A DNA stretch of 64,000 bases from Bacteroidia bacterium (GTDB taxonomy: Bacteria > Bacteroidota > Bacteroidia > JADZBD01). Positions 43,971 to 52,309 of this stretch are shown piece after piece (position 1 is the stretch's first letter; the number at the start of each line of letters is the position of its first letter). The notes below the pieces were generated by a model, which had not been told where the DNA came from, made no database searches, and saw nothing but the letters and a program-made list of their open reading frames with translations. A program made the translations under genes and the position numbers. The stretch lies in contig JADZBD010000022.1 of assembly GCA_020852255.1 (NCBI GenBank), positions 1-64,000 on the forward strand. The letters are read 5' to 3'.

Positions 43971-44720
43971 TTAGTGCTTAAAAAGTTTGTTTTTTATTAG
44001 CTTTAGATACTTGTTGACGTAAAACATATCCGGCTCACTTTTAACGGCTCTGCACCGAATTTCGAACCTAGGTGAATCTGGACTACTCGAATCGAACAAA
44101 ACCAAACCGATGCCAAAGAGTTGACTAAGTACATCCAGCCTATCAACGTCCTCTGGTGAAGAGTCCTTTGGAACAGCGATATAAGATTTGTGAGAAAAAA
44201 CTTTATAGGAGCAAGCCTGTCCGAATGCTTTAATAAGCTCATTTGAATCTATCTTTATCTCAGCGGAGACAATCTCAATGGGGAACCGGATAATGTCATC
44301 CACTTCATGCTGTCTTATTCCAATCACATCTGGAGTACTCCATTTGTCTCTGAATACTGCGCCACCAACAGGGATGGCCTTCGTGCATTCGTCCAGATCG
44401 TTGATTAGCCAATCTGCGAACGGCTGATAAAATGTTTCTTCATTAATACCCTTTTTAATTGGTTTTTCAATGGAGTCAATCTTTTGAGGTGTCGAATCAC
44501 TCTCCCGAAAGGAAACAAGTCTGAAAATCCCTCTTGCAGGTTTATAAACTTCTTTTGGAAACGTGGTATCCAGATCCCAGATTGATCCGTTGATCGTATT
44601 ACGATTGAAATCATTGTTTTTTGCCCAGATTGCATTTCGGAGATCTGTATATCGCAACCCTTGCGGGTTTTCAGAAAGTATTTGCAGTGCAAATTTCTGT
44701 ATTTCTTGTTCCTTCGCCAT
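43971..44720 (-). CDS. winged-helix plus PD-(D/E)XK-like nuclease domain protein
   Basis: A 249-aa protein. Residues 1-75 form a HARE/winged-helix-like unit (QILSENPQGLRYTDLRNAIW, then GIFRLVSF). Residues 95-225 carry KWSTPDVIGIR, EIVSAEIKID and AFGQACSYKVFSHKSYIAVP, matching the D, E-x-K and Q elements of PD-(D/E)XK nucleases of restriction or repair type. No methylase is next to it; the Dam-type gene is 1.4 kb away in another unit. It could be a restriction enzyme, a Holliday-junction-type nuclease or a regulator; the sequence does not decide. Confidence 0.6.
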   Translation of the reverse strand: MAKEQEIQKFALQILSENPQGLRYTDLRNAIWAKNNDFNRNTINGSIWDLDTTFPKEVYKPARGIFRLVSFRESDSTPQKIDSIEKPIKKGINEETFYQPFADWLINDLDECTKAIPVGGAVFRDKWSTPDVIGIRQHEVDDIIRFPIEIVSAEIKIDSNELIKAFGQACSYKVFSHKSYIAVPKDSSPEDVDRLDVLSQLFGIGLVLFDSSSPDSPRFEIRCRAVKSEPDMFYVNKYLKLIKNKLFKH

Positions 44721-44782
44721 ATCGTAGAGTCTTCCTTAAGGGAAACTAAGGTACGGAAAAGCCACTTTTCCCTGTGAATCAT

Positions 44783-46141
44783 CTAACTGATTGGTTCTGA
44801 ACTTTCAAAGAACCCCATCTCGCCACCTTGATTAAACCTCCCGAATTGTACGGCCTTTCCCTTTTCCGGGATATCGATCACTACATCCACATCATGCTGG
44901 AAGGAATTCGCTCCCCTGAAATTCCCCGTTTTGGTAGTCTGGAAGATGTAGATGAAGGATTTACCGGGGTTCGCCTCTTTTAATGCCCGTAAAGCCGCAG
45001 GATTAAGCCCAAGAAGGTTTACGGAGTCCAGGAATATAAAATCATACCCAGACAAATCTTCGGGCAAATGATCGCTTACAAAAAGGTTCTCGTGGGCTAC
45101 GTCCTTTTCCTTGAGCTTTTGTTGAAGGGTCAGGTCCAGCTTCTCCTCTTTGGCAACGTAAAGTACCTTCCCGAAGTTCCGTGCAAGGTATCCGGCAAAG
45201 TCAATACATAGAAATGATTTTCCCATTTTAGGTTTGCCAAAAACCATTGCTGTAAAGCCTTGGGAGGGATCACCGATAAGTTCCAGCCATTTTCCAGTAA
45301 AGCCGAGGGTTTTGAATTCCTTCTTTGCGAATTCAATGCTTGACATGATCTTCGGTTCTTCAGCCACAGGCTCCGAAGGACCACAAAGTGGAACAGATTC
45401 TGCCTTGCCATCTTTCTTAGAAATTTTTCTTGACTTCTCGTAGCGTTCTACAATTCGTTCAAGATCGTATGTAAAATATTCATCAATCTGGAATCTAAAT
45501 GACTTGCGTCTGCTATTGTATAGATCAACGACAGCGTCTTGTATCCGCCTGATCTCTGCGGCGTAGAGAGAGGTCTTTCTAATTTCTCTTCCCTTAATTG
45601 CTTCTTGTAGGTCTTCGACATAATGGGTCATGTCGTCCCGGCTTATTTTACGCCTATTGAAATACAGGAATCGCTTGATAAAACTCATTTCAACATCGGT
45701 ATCAGGTTTGCCGGACAATCCCTTCCCCTTCAAATCTTTTTTTCGAAGCCTAATTTCCTTTTCAAGTGCACGCTTGCGGATTTTTATCTCAGGGGTAAGA
45801 CCATCCTCTTCTTCGGCCATTTTTTCAAGTTCATAAATGCGCTGAAGCTGATCGAGTTCCATATAAACATACATTAGGGCATCATTCTTAGCAAGACGCT
45901 CGGCAGCGGTCTTTTCAGGTTTTCCATTCAAGCTCGCTCCATTTTCCAAAAACTCCTCCAGCTTTTGAAAGGCAAGTTCTGCCAGACGTTTGAAATTGGC
46001 CTTTTTCTCAAGTAAAGACCAGTCCTTGCCACCATCGGTCATCTTCATGAGATACAAATGTGCTTGCAGGAGTCCTTCCGGCAGGTTTTCCTGACCGATC
46101 TTATGAACCTCGGTCATAAAGTTGTTCTTTGTTACTTTCAT
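44783..46141 (-). CDS. RecA/RadA-like ATPase of the phage-like element
   Basis: A 452-aa protein. The first ~270 residues are helical and charged (probable coiled coils) with no known domain. The last ~180 form a RecA-fold ATPase: VFGKPKMGKSFLCIDFAGYL (Walker A), VLYVAKEEKLD, DFIFLDSVNLLG (Walker B), IFQTTKTGNFRGANSF and HDVDVVIDI, closest in layout to RadA/DnaB-like ATPases. It is the last gene of the leftward train and overlaps dam by one nt. A DNA replication, recombination or packaging role is possible; the FtsK/A32-type packaging motifs are not seen. Confidence 0.65.
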   Translation of the reverse strand: MKVTKNNFMTEVHKIGQENLPEGLLQAHLYLMKMTDGGKDWSLLEKKANFKRLAELAFQKLEEFLENGASLNGKPEKTAAERLAKNDALMYVYMELDQLQRIYELEKMAEEEDGLTPEIKIRKRALEKEIRLRKKDLKGKGLSGKPDTDVEMSFIKRFLYFNRRKISRDDMTHYVEDLQEAIKGREIRKTSLYAAEIRRIQDAVVDLYNSRRKSFRFQIDEYFTYDLERIVERYEKSRKISKKDGKAESVPLCGPSEPVAEEPKIMSSIEFAKKEFKTLGFTGKWLELIGDPSQGFTAMVFGKPKMGKSFLCIDFAGYLARNFGKVLYVAKEEKLDLTLQQKLKEKDVAHENLFVSDHLPEDLSGYDFIFLDSVNLLGLNPAALRALKEANPGKSFIYIFQTTKTGNFRGANSFQHDVDVVIDIPEKGKAVQFGRFNQGGEMGFFESSEPIS

Positions 46142-46995
46142 CAGGCGGCGAATTTTAATTTGTTGAGTTGCTGTTCGATTTCCTTTACAGGCAATGGTTC
46201 TGGCATAAATCGAGACTCTTTTTCAGGATCGTAATTGGAAACCATGAGTTCGGTTTTCTTTTTGTCCGTGAGCTTGGTGACGGCCACCGACTTTTTTATT
46301 CCCCGGACTTCCCATTTATATTTTTTAATAAACTCTTTGAGCAGTTTAGAGGGGTAGCTGCTCAACAGGAATTTTCCTTTCACTTTGGAAAGAGCTTCAA
46401 GAAGTTTTTTGTAATCATCTTCCGTGTAACCACTGTAATGCCCCTGATCGGAACCGATGTAGGGAGGATCGACATAGAAGAAGGTTTCTTTTGAATCAGC
46501 CCGTCCGATTACCTTCAGCGCATCATTGTTTTCCACCTGCACATGCTCCAGTCGGTGTGCGTACTCACGGGTAAAACCGTTTCGTTTGTTTGAAACTGCC
46601 TTCTCTTTTGAATTTTGCTTTCCAAAACCCCAGGAGCCGATCAGCGACGCAAACCCCTGATTGGTTCCAATCCAGAATGCCCAAGCGCGGCGCACATCAC
46701 TAAACATTTCTGGATTCTTATAAATCACCATCGCCTGTTTGTAAAGCTGGCGAGAGTGAAGCGAAGAGCGAACAAGTTTCTGCAACTGAGAGAACTTGGT
46801 CTGCATCACCTTAAAGAAATTTACCACTTCGGAATTTTTATCGTTAATGATCTCCACCTCCGAGCGGGGTTTTGTAAAGAACAAAGCCCCTCCTCCAAAG
46901 AACGGCTCGCAGTAAATGCGATGCTTGGGCAAAAGTGGAAGCAGGTATTTTAAGATGGCCTGCTTTCCTCCATAATAGGTGATGGGTGTTTTCAC
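46141..46995 (-). CDS. Dam-type DNA adenine methylase (D12 class)
   Basis: A 284-aa N6-adenine methyltransferase: PITYYGGKQAILKYLLPLLP at the N terminus, EPFFGGGALFF (AdoMet-binding FxGxG) and FYVDPPYIGSDQGHYSGYT (catalytic DPPY). Members methylate GATC or similar sites; no partner nuclease is adjacent, so it is an orphan enzyme, as often found in phages. It starts with GTG in a GTGA overlap with a 31-aa upstream gene. Sequence specificity is unknown. Confidence 0.9.
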   Translation of the reverse strand: MKTPITYYGGKQAILKYLLPLLPKHRIYCEPFFGGGALFFTKPRSEVEIINDKNSEVVNFFKVMQTKFSQLQKLVRSSLHSRQLYKQAMVIYKNPEMFSDVRRAWAFWIGTNQGFASLIGSWGFGKQNSKEKAVSNKRNGFTREYAHRLEHVQVENNDALKVIGRADSKETFFYVDPPYIGSDQGHYSGYTEDDYKKLLEALSKVKGKFLLSSYPSKLLKEFIKKYKWEVRGIKKSVAVTKLTDKKKTELMVSNYDPEKESRFMPEPLPVKEIEQQLNKLKFAA

Positions 46996-47087
46996 GCTGT
47001 AGCCGGTGGTGGGTTTTGGTCGTTGTCGTTCAAGAGGAAGTAACCTAAAATGGTAAAGACAAGGAAATAGACGATTGCGACTTCCAT
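46992..47087 (-). CDS. 31-aa single-span membrane miniprotein
   Basis: A tiny frame between the 223-aa coiled-coil gene and dam: MEVAIVYFLVFTILGYFLL (one transmembrane helix) followed by a short NDNDQNPPPATA tail, ending in TGA that overlaps the dam GTG. The single-span design plus tight coupling on both sides suggests a real gene, perhaps a spanin- or holin-like or membrane-anchoring peptide. There is no homology evidence. Confidence 0.6.
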   Translation of the reverse strand: MEVAIVYFLVFTILGYFLLNDNDQNPPPATA

Positions 47088-47088
47088 T

Positions 47089-47760
47089 TCATTCGTATTT
47101 AAGATGCTGAGAAATGATAAATCCTGAAAGAAAAACGGCGGATACAGCAAGTACTTTCGCCGCACGTTTACTTCGCCTCAGTTTATTCTGCATGAGTCCA
47201 AGACTCTCATTTAATTCTTCGGTTGTAAGCAAGAGCCGCGCGGTTGTGGATTTATAGTCCACCAGCAGCGAATCTTTCATGTTAATAATGGCATCCTTTA
47301 CTTCCAGAAAACAGTTCAGAGAAGAGATTTCATTATCGCACAAACTGTCACGGGCGAAACTCGCGATCCTGAATGTGTTACATAAAAGTGAAAGCGAGTC
47401 AAAGACTTGTTCATCCTTCATTCTCATAGTGTCCAACTCAAATGAAGACTTAAAAGCATCCATTTTCCGGGAAATCTGAATGACGTATTCCTTGGCACCT
47501 TCCAATCGCTGATCATTTTTGTGGATGACCTGCTCCAAGCTGTCACTGACACTTTTCAAAGAGTCCAGAGAACGATCATAAAGACTGTCCTTGGATTTTA
47601 AGTACTGCTTGATGTCATGCAACTCCTGCTTGGTCTTTTCATAGATCGGTTCCGGTGGGCTGTAGTGTGAGTCGTAGATCAAATAAACGGTACTGGCGAG
47701 GCTCAGGATTGAATACAGGATCAGTACGAAGCGTAATAATTTACTCTGGTTTTTGTTCAT
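47089..47760 (-). CDS. coiled-coil membrane protein of the phage-like element
   Basis: A 223-aa protein with an N-terminal membrane helix (about 9-28), a long coiled coil (30-190) rich in Lys/Glu/Ser heptads such as KTKQELHDIKQYLKSKDSLY, and a second membrane helix near the C terminus (VLAVSAVFLSGFIISQ). The ATG at 47760 overlaps the upstream holin-like gene by 20 nt. The topology resembles phage lysis-complex or spanin-type proteins, but no family is recognised. Confidence 0.6.
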   Translation of the reverse strand: MNKNQSKLLRFVLILYSILSLASTVYLIYDSHYSPPEPIYEKTKQELHDIKQYLKSKDSLYDRSLDSLKSVSDSLEQVIHKNDQRLEGAKEYVIQISRKMDAFKSSFELDTMRMKDEQVFDSLSLLCNTFRIASFARDSLCDNEISSLNCFLEVKDAIINMKDSLLVDYKSTTARLLLTTEELNESLGLMQNKLRRSKRAAKVLAVSAVFLSGFIISQHLKYE

Positions 47761-47989
47761 TTTCTGTGTTAAAAGGGTTTGTGGGTTTTCGTTCAAAGGA
47801 GTATCCGAAGCATCCGGCAGCGATCAGCGACACGAAGCCATAGAACATGAATTCCGGTACGTGGAGATAGAAAAATTGCTCCCCGATCCACGCAATAAGC
47901 GTTACGACCACAAAAATGGCAACGACGGTTTCTCGCAAGGAGTACGTCCCTGTTTTGTCCTTCAGGATATTTCTTAGATACTTTTTCAT
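47741..47989 (-). CDS. holin-like small membrane protein
   Basis: An 82-aa protein with two hydrophobic helices (about 20-40 and 45-63) separated by a short hydrophilic turn, a basic N terminus (MKKYLRNILKDK) and a polar C-terminal tail. Size and topology match class II holins, and genes for an amidase, a peptidoglycan-binding protein and coiled-coil proteins surround it. No sequence family was recognised. Confidence 0.55.
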   Translation of the reverse strand: MKKYLRNILKDKTGTYSLRETVVAIFVVVTLIAWIGEQFFYLHVPEFMFYGFVSLIAAGCFGYSFERKPTNPFNTENEQKPE

Positions 47990-47998
47990 TTGTTTTTC

Positions 47999-48205
47999 TT
48001 AGAAGAGTTTTGAAAAGAGTCTTCTTAAGATTCCTGGTCTGTCAGGAGAAACCGCATGCACATTCACATGGATTTCATTAAAAGTCCGGCTCTGGTTGAT
48101 GCAGACCGTTGATGGAGCCTGTTGGCGTGAGGACTCACGGGCGATCTCCAGCAGGTTTTCAAAAAAACGTTCCTGTTGATGATGTACTCTGAAGTTGTTT
48201 TTCAT
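47999..48205 (-). CDS. small basic protein, function unknown
   Basis: A 68-aa hydrophilic protein (MKNNFRVHHQQERFFENLLE start; PGILRRLFSKLF end with an amphipathic helix). It sits between the LD-transpeptidase-like gene and the holin-like gene with 9- and 11-nt gaps. No domain recognised; retained because of its position and spacing. Confidence 0.5.
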   Translation of the reverse strand: MKNNFRVHHQQERFFENLLEIARESSRQQAPSTVCINQSRTFNEIHVNVHAVSPDRPGILRRLFSKLF

Positions 48206-48216
48206 TGTGTTTGTTT

Positions 48217-48903
48217 TTAGGTTGATTGTTTAAATGTTTCATCGGGACTCAGGAGATAAACGCTTGTGGAAATGGCGGCCACTGTTGCGAGACTTCCGTA
48301 AAGGACTCTTCTTAAAAAAGCCCGCTTTAATGCCCGTTCATCGATGAGCGTGTAGGTAAACGAGTTACCATAGAGGGATCGGTGACGCTCTGCCATTTGC
48401 ATGAAGCGGTAGAAATGCGCCGCGTTTTCAAAGACCTGACATCCGGCAGAGAACTTGTCCACGTATTTTGTTTTTCCCTGTTGCATTGCGCGGTGGATGT
48501 TTATTCCAAAGAGTCCCGTCTCTCTTTTCCCATTAAGGAAATCCAGCACTGCGTTGCGATCATAGTCTCTAAGGATCGTGACAGGCTTTCTCTGCACAAG
48601 CGAGGCGTATTGTCCCCTGTGAAGGCCGATCTGGTAGGCACCTTTGTACTGACCCTGCATGAGAATCGCCGTTCCCTGAGGTTGCATTGGATTTTCAAGC
48701 CAGAAGGTTCCCGGATCAGTCGTACAAGGGAAAATGTGATACTCCCACTTATTCTTTTCCGTTTTATAGAACACGTGAAAGTGATCATCAAATTTTCCAG
48801 ATCTCGTGTTTTCACTTCTCACTCCCCAGATGTTCAGCTCGTAGGGACGCGAATAGATCAGGTAATTCTCCTTCCTCGCAATGGCCTTTAACTTACCGAG
48901 CAT
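48217..48903 (-). CDS. putative L,D-transpeptidase-like cell-wall protein
   Basis: A 228-aa protein. The central region has GINIHRAMQQG (near 137-147) and DKFSAGCQVF (near 154-163), a His followed by Ser-x-Gly-Cys, the arrangement of the YkuD-type catalytic centre, in a fold seen in some phage-like elements. A C-terminal membrane helix (VLYGSLATVAAISTSVYLL) tethers it. It sits directly after the amidase gene, so a peptidoglycan-active role is likely. Assignment rests on the short motif only. Confidence 0.5.
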   Translation of the reverse strand: MLGKLKAIARKENYLIYSRPYELNIWGVRSENTRSGKFDDHFHVFYKTEKNKWEYHIFPCTTDPGTFWLENPMQPQGTAILMQGQYKGAYQIGLHRGQYASLVQRKPVTILRDYDRNAVLDFLNGKRETGLFGINIHRAMQQGKTKYVDKFSAGCQVFENAAHFYRFMQMAERHRSLYGNSFTYTLIDERALKRAFLRRVLYGSLATVAAISTSVYLLSPDETFKQST

Positions 48904-49338
48904 TTATGCCGCATTACCCAGATCCGGCGTGTAATCGGCAAGCCATTTCTTCACGTCAAAGTTCGGACAGGTCTTTCCGGCCTTGGGAAAAGTTCCGTGA
49001 CCTTTAATTTCCGCTTTTGGATAGCGATTTGAAAGCTCCACGATCTTATCGAAAAGTGCCACTTCCTGAGCGCGGGTACGCGTGTCAGAGGATTTTCCCT
49101 CTTTGGTTCTTCCTCCGATGTAAGCGATGCTTATCGTGGATTCGTTAAATCCTTTCACTCCGTAGGAGGGCAGCTTTTCATCCAGTAGCTTCACCACATC
49201 TCCGTTTGCTTTGACGATATAATGATAACCCGGACGATCCCATTTACGTTCTGTCTTCCAGAAATTGAGGATGGATTCCACCGTCGTGTTTGAAGGGGTA
49301 TCGGTGCAATGCACCGCGATGTATTTAATTTGTCTCAT
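48904..49338 (-). CDS. N-acetylmuramoyl-L-alanine amidase (type 2, PGRP-like)
   Basis: A 144-aa single-domain zinc amidase without a signal peptide, like T7 lysozyme. Zinc ligands are in IAVHCTD (residues 7-13), IKGHGTFP and the Cys of KTCPNFDVKKWL; YHYIVKANGDV marks the central strand. It cleaves the bond between N-acetylmuramic acid and L-alanine. The absence of a signal fits release through a holin. It overlaps the upstream PG-binding gene by 14 nt. Confidence 0.9.
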   Translation of the reverse strand: MRQIKYIAVHCTDTPSNTTVESILNFWKTERKWDRPGYHYIVKANGDVVKLLDEKLPSYGVKGFNESTISIAYIGGRTKEGKSSDTRTRAQEVALFDKIVELSNRYPKAEIKGHGTFPKAGKTCPNFDVKKWLADYTPDLGNAA

Positions 49339-50263
49339 AAAATATTACGCTTTTTGATTTGACAATTAGTTTTTTATTCTTTTCGAGGGTTTTAAAGAGG
49401 GTGTAATTATTTTTTGATGCGATGAAATGTCCCACGACCGTTTTCACAGGCACTTTTACTTTGATCTTGGCTTTCAGATCGATCAGTTCGGCAGGCTCTA
49501 CCGTGATTAAGAATTTTCCCTGATCATTACCTGACAAAGTCGGGATGGACCATTTTGCACCGTCGTATTTTAATCCCATCCTGAGGAACTCCAGTCGGAT
49601 GGCATCCTGCTCTGAAGCTGACTTGAACGTATCAAGCATTCCGGTGACAAGTGTTTTGCGAACGCCTGAAGAGATGCGGTACTCTTTGAATTTGTCAGAA
49701 ACAGCTGAGTACTCAGAAGTGCTTTTGATTTTTTTTAAGGAGTCCAGAGCAGAAGAAAAACTCTTAGCTGTGGCCGCTTCGTAGAGTTTCTTGGCAAGCG
49801 TTGCCGGGTCTTCCGTAGGTATTTGAGTAAGCACGGTAAATGTGCTTTCATCCACCACAATGGGAAGATTCAGTTTGGTAAGAGCCGCCTGCACTTCCGA
49901 ACCAAAATCTCCATCTGCTCCATACTTGGGAAGGATAGTCTTGCCATGTTTGGCAATGAGAGCGAGTTGCAAAGTCTTAACCCTTTCTCCCTTGCTTCCT
50001 TTTTTAAGAGGGAAATCATCTTTTTTTACAGGAGGTGTTGGTACATAGGAAGACTGACTTTGTGAACTGGTCTTAGTGGGTGTGAAAGTAGTCTGGGGAG
50101 CAAGCGTTTCATCTTCCTGATCTGTTGGCTCTTGCTTCTTCTTGGTGATGGCTTTCCATCCGAAAAAACCTCCCACGGCAGTGACGGCCACGCCGAGACC
50201 GATCAATATGGCTTTTTTGAAATTACGCTTCTTGGGCTGATTTGTATCTTGTTTTGCTGCCAT
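49325..50263 (-). CDS. membrane-anchored peptidoglycan-binding protein
   Basis: A 312-aa protein: basic N terminus, one transmembrane helix (about 17-35), a Thr/Ser/Pro spacer, then a PG_binding_1 domain (residues 93-150; GSKGERVKTLQLAL and GADGDFGSEVQAAL). A helical region follows (about 155-255), and a beta C terminus. The helical part resembles a degenerate annexin-like repeat pair as in the neighbour. It probably spans from the inner membrane to the cell wall. Confidence 0.75.
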   Translation of the reverse strand: MAAKQDTNQPKKRNFKKAILIGLGVAVTAVGGFFGWKAITKKKQEPTDQEDETLAPQTTFTPTKTSSQSQSSYVPTPPVKKDDFPLKKGSKGERVKTLQLALIAKHGKTILPKYGADGDFGSEVQAALTKLNLPIVVDESTFTVLTQIPTEDPATLAKKLYEAATAKSFSSALDSLKKIKSTSEYSAVSDKFKEYRISSGVRKTLVTGMLDTFKSASEQDAIRLEFLRMGLKYDGAKWSIPTLSGNDQGKFLITVEPAELIDLKAKIKVKVPVKTVVGHFIASKNNYTLFKTLEKNKKLIVKSKSVIFYETN

Positions 50264-50268
50264 TAGTT

Positions 50269-50961
50269 CTAAGGTTTTTTACTGATTATCTGAAGCATTG
50301 CATTTAAGTCAGAGGACGACAGATCTTCTTTAATATCTGCAAGCAGGGAAACGGCATATTCTTTTTCATACACTGCCATTACTTTTGAAAAATCCGCTCG
50401 TGTAGGGATTTCCAAAAACACAGCCTTGATCGCATCTTCATCTGTTCCGGGAAAAATCCCGTAGGAGATGTTTACTGCGGCATGAAGACGTTTTGCCCAC
50501 GCGAGGTGATTTAGAACAGCCGTGTCTCCGGGCATTTCAGGTTTGGAAGAAATGATCATCATCATTTCCTCATATTCGCCTGAGGTTAGTTCATCCTGCA
50601 TCTCTTTGGTGATCGGGTCACCGTAGAGTTTTTTATAGGAAGCGGCCACTTCTTTGAAAAAACTCTTCGTAGGAATCCGTCTTAAAACTGATCTCAATGC
50701 CTCTTCATCCGTTCCCCACCACCCGTCGTTTTCAAAGGCCAGTTTTATCTGCTTGGCATAAGATGCAGGTGCATTGGTTTCAAGTGACTTCTTTTCCTCG
50801 GTGTTGGCAATTGAGGATTTTATCACTCGTGAAACCAGAAGAATGGTTCCCCCGGCTACAACCAGTCCTAAAGCAGAAACAAGTACGATTTCCTTCCATC
50901 CGGAAGAATCCTTGTTTCCCGTTTCTTGCTTTGGATCACTATGTTGAGCTTTAAATTTCAT
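50269..50961 (-). CDS. membrane protein with two annexin-like repeats
   Basis: A 230-aa protein with one transmembrane helix (about 25-45) followed by two ~70-residue helical repeats. Each begins with a GTDE turn (WWGTDEEALRSVL near 79-91; PGTDEDAIKAVFLEI near 172-186), continues with a Y-x-x-x-Y-(G/A) helix (VAASYKKLYGD; VMAVYEKEYAV) and ends with an (E/D)-L-(T/S)-S segment (DELTSGEYEEMMMII; EDLSSSDLNAMLQII). This is the pattern of annexin repeats. Calcium-dependent binding is not shown. A phage-like context for annexin repeats is unusual. Confidence 0.65.
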   Translation of the reverse strand: MKFKAQHSDPKQETGNKDSSGWKEIVLVSALGLVVAGGTILLVSRVIKSSIANTEEKKSLETNAPASYAKQIKLAFENDGWWGTDEEALRSVLRRIPTKSFFKEVAASYKKLYGDPITKEMQDELTSGEYEEMMMIISSKPEMPGDTAVLNHLAWAKRLHAAVNISYGIFPGTDEDAIKAVFLEIPTRADFSKVMAVYEKEYAVSLLADIKEDLSSSDLNAMLQIISKKP

Positions 50962-51144
50962 CTACACCCCTAACGCCTTTTTAGCGATTTGCAGTTTGAT
51001 GGGATCGTTAGTGATCACATCGGCAAGCTTTGAAAGTTCATTAGCCGAAAGTTTTTCACCCATCACTTTTAGAGCGGCGGCCTTTAGATCGGCTTCCTTT
51101 TCTGAAGGAGCCAGGATTGTTATGTCGTATTCGTACTTTTTCAT
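50962..51144 (-). CDS. small protein of the phage-like element, function unknown
   Basis: A 60-aa protein, mostly helical (EKEADLKAAALKVMGEKLSA, then LSKLADVITNDP), with no motif recognised. It starts four nt after the coiled-coil gene and ends at the annexin-like gene start. Kept because of its packed position. Confidence 0.55.
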   Translation of the reverse strand: MKKYEYDITILAPSEKEADLKAAALKVMGEKLSANELSKLADVITNDPIKLQIAKKALGV

Positions 51145-51148
51145 GTCT

Positions 51149-51988
51149 TTAGAGTTTTACATCCACCAGATCGCCTACTTCTGTGATAAGAGCGGGTTCA
51201 TCCGTGAGTTTGCGGTTTATAAGCATCAGCATCGTGAATTCTTCTTCCTCCAAGCCTTCCTGCATGATGTTCATGAGTTTCAAGAAGTCCTTTTCATCTT
51301 CAGATAACGCAGGCGCAGTTTTCTTTTTTATAGTTACTTCCGTTTTATCTTTGGTTTCAGTCTCTCCTAACTGAGTAGCCTTTTGAGGAGAATTGTTATT
51401 TAGTACTAAGAGTTTCAGCCAGTCAGGTGGATTTTCTGCAATCTTTAAGAGGCGATCAAAAATGACACTCTGCTTATTATCTTTTTCCTCTTTTAGAAGA
51501 TCGATCCCTCTTTGAAGATCAGAGATGTATTTTTCTGCTTCAGCCAGCTTGTTTTCTCGCTCCGATAATTTTTCTTCCAATTGGACAAGGCGATTAGCCA
51601 GACGCTCCTTGTCCATTAGTTCGCGTACGTACTGCTGTACTTCCGGTCCATTAAGTGCATTGGACGATTGTACCTGTACGGGCTGTTGTACAATGACCTT
51701 CTCCGGTTCCACCGTAAAGACATGCGAGGTGCAGGCAGGCGTTTTTATTCCCCGATAGATCGTTACTATGATCTTTTTGGAAGCCGGAGATAGAAATGTT
51801 TGATAGCTGTCAAAGATTTCCGTAACAGTAGTGCGTGGTACAACGCGGAGTCCGTCCACATAAATCTCATAGCTCTGGGGTTTACCTTGGGAAACCTGAA
51901 TTTCAAGGATACGTTTGATATTGTCCAGAAGACCCTTTTCATAAGGCTGTTCTACCGTTTGCTTTTCCATATTGTCCTGATCTTCCAT
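51149..51988 (-). CDS. coiled-coil protein of the phage-like element
   Basis: A 279-aa protein: a small N-terminal alpha/beta part (SYEIYVDGLRVVPRTT), a Val/Gln-rich linker, a coiled coil (about 125-175) and an acidic helical C terminus. No family recognised. Neighbours on both sides are within a few nt, so it belongs to the same transcription unit; a structural or scaffolding role is guesswork. Confidence 0.6.
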   Translation of the reverse strand: MEDQDNMEKQTVEQPYEKGLLDNIKRILEIQVSQGKPQSYEIYVDGLRVVPRTTVTEIFDSYQTFLSPASKKIIVTIYRGIKTPACTSHVFTVEPEKVIVQQPVQVQSSNALNGPEVQQYVRELMDKERLANRLVQLEEKLSERENKLAEAEKYISDLQRGIDLLKEEKDNKQSVIFDRLLKIAENPPDWLKLLVLNNNSPQKATQLGETETKDKTEVTIKKKTAPALSEDEKDFLKLMNIMQEGLEEEEFTMLMLINRKLTDEPALITEVGDLVDVKL

Positions 51989-52309
51989 TTAGTGTTTGTA
52001 AGGAGTTACCTGTATGAATCTCACTCTTGCTACGACCGCATCTGAAGTGTTTTTAATTTTGATCTGTCCCTGATGCTCGTATTGAAGTTCATTCAGGTTG
52101 GTATTTCCCAAATCAAACAACCCACTCTGGCTTTTAACAGATACGTTTACAGGTTCTTCCACTAAAACAAAATAGCTGTGAAAGGCCTTTTCGTTTCTAA
52201 TCTCGCTGGGTTGAAGTACGATGTGCCGGAAGCGTGTGTAATAACTATCTCCAAAACCCAACTCCCGCATCCTGCGGCAAATAAAATCATGTGCCAGTTC
52301 CGGGGTCAT
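51989..52309 (-). CDS. small beta-rich protein, candidate virion component
   Basis: A 106-aa protein: N-terminal helix (ELAHDFICRRMRELGFGD), then beta strands (RHIVLQPSEIRNEKAF, YFVLVEEPVNVSVKSQ, QGQIKIKNTSDAVVARVRFI). No family recognised. It overlaps the next upstream gene by 23 nt. One of four consecutive beta-rich proteins. Confidence 0.55.
   Translation of the reverse strand: MTPELAHDFICRRMRELGFGDSYYTRFRHIVLQPSEIRNEKAFHSYFVLVEEPVNVSVKSQSGLFDLGNTNLNELQYEHQGQIKIKNTSDAVVARVRFIQVTPYKH

Noticed and set aside
44783-46141. Reading the ATPase as an FtsK/HerA-type packaging motor
   Set aside because: The Walker A and B surroundings and the QTTKTGNFRG element look like RadA/RecA rather than A32/FtsK; a packaging role is left open but not claimed.
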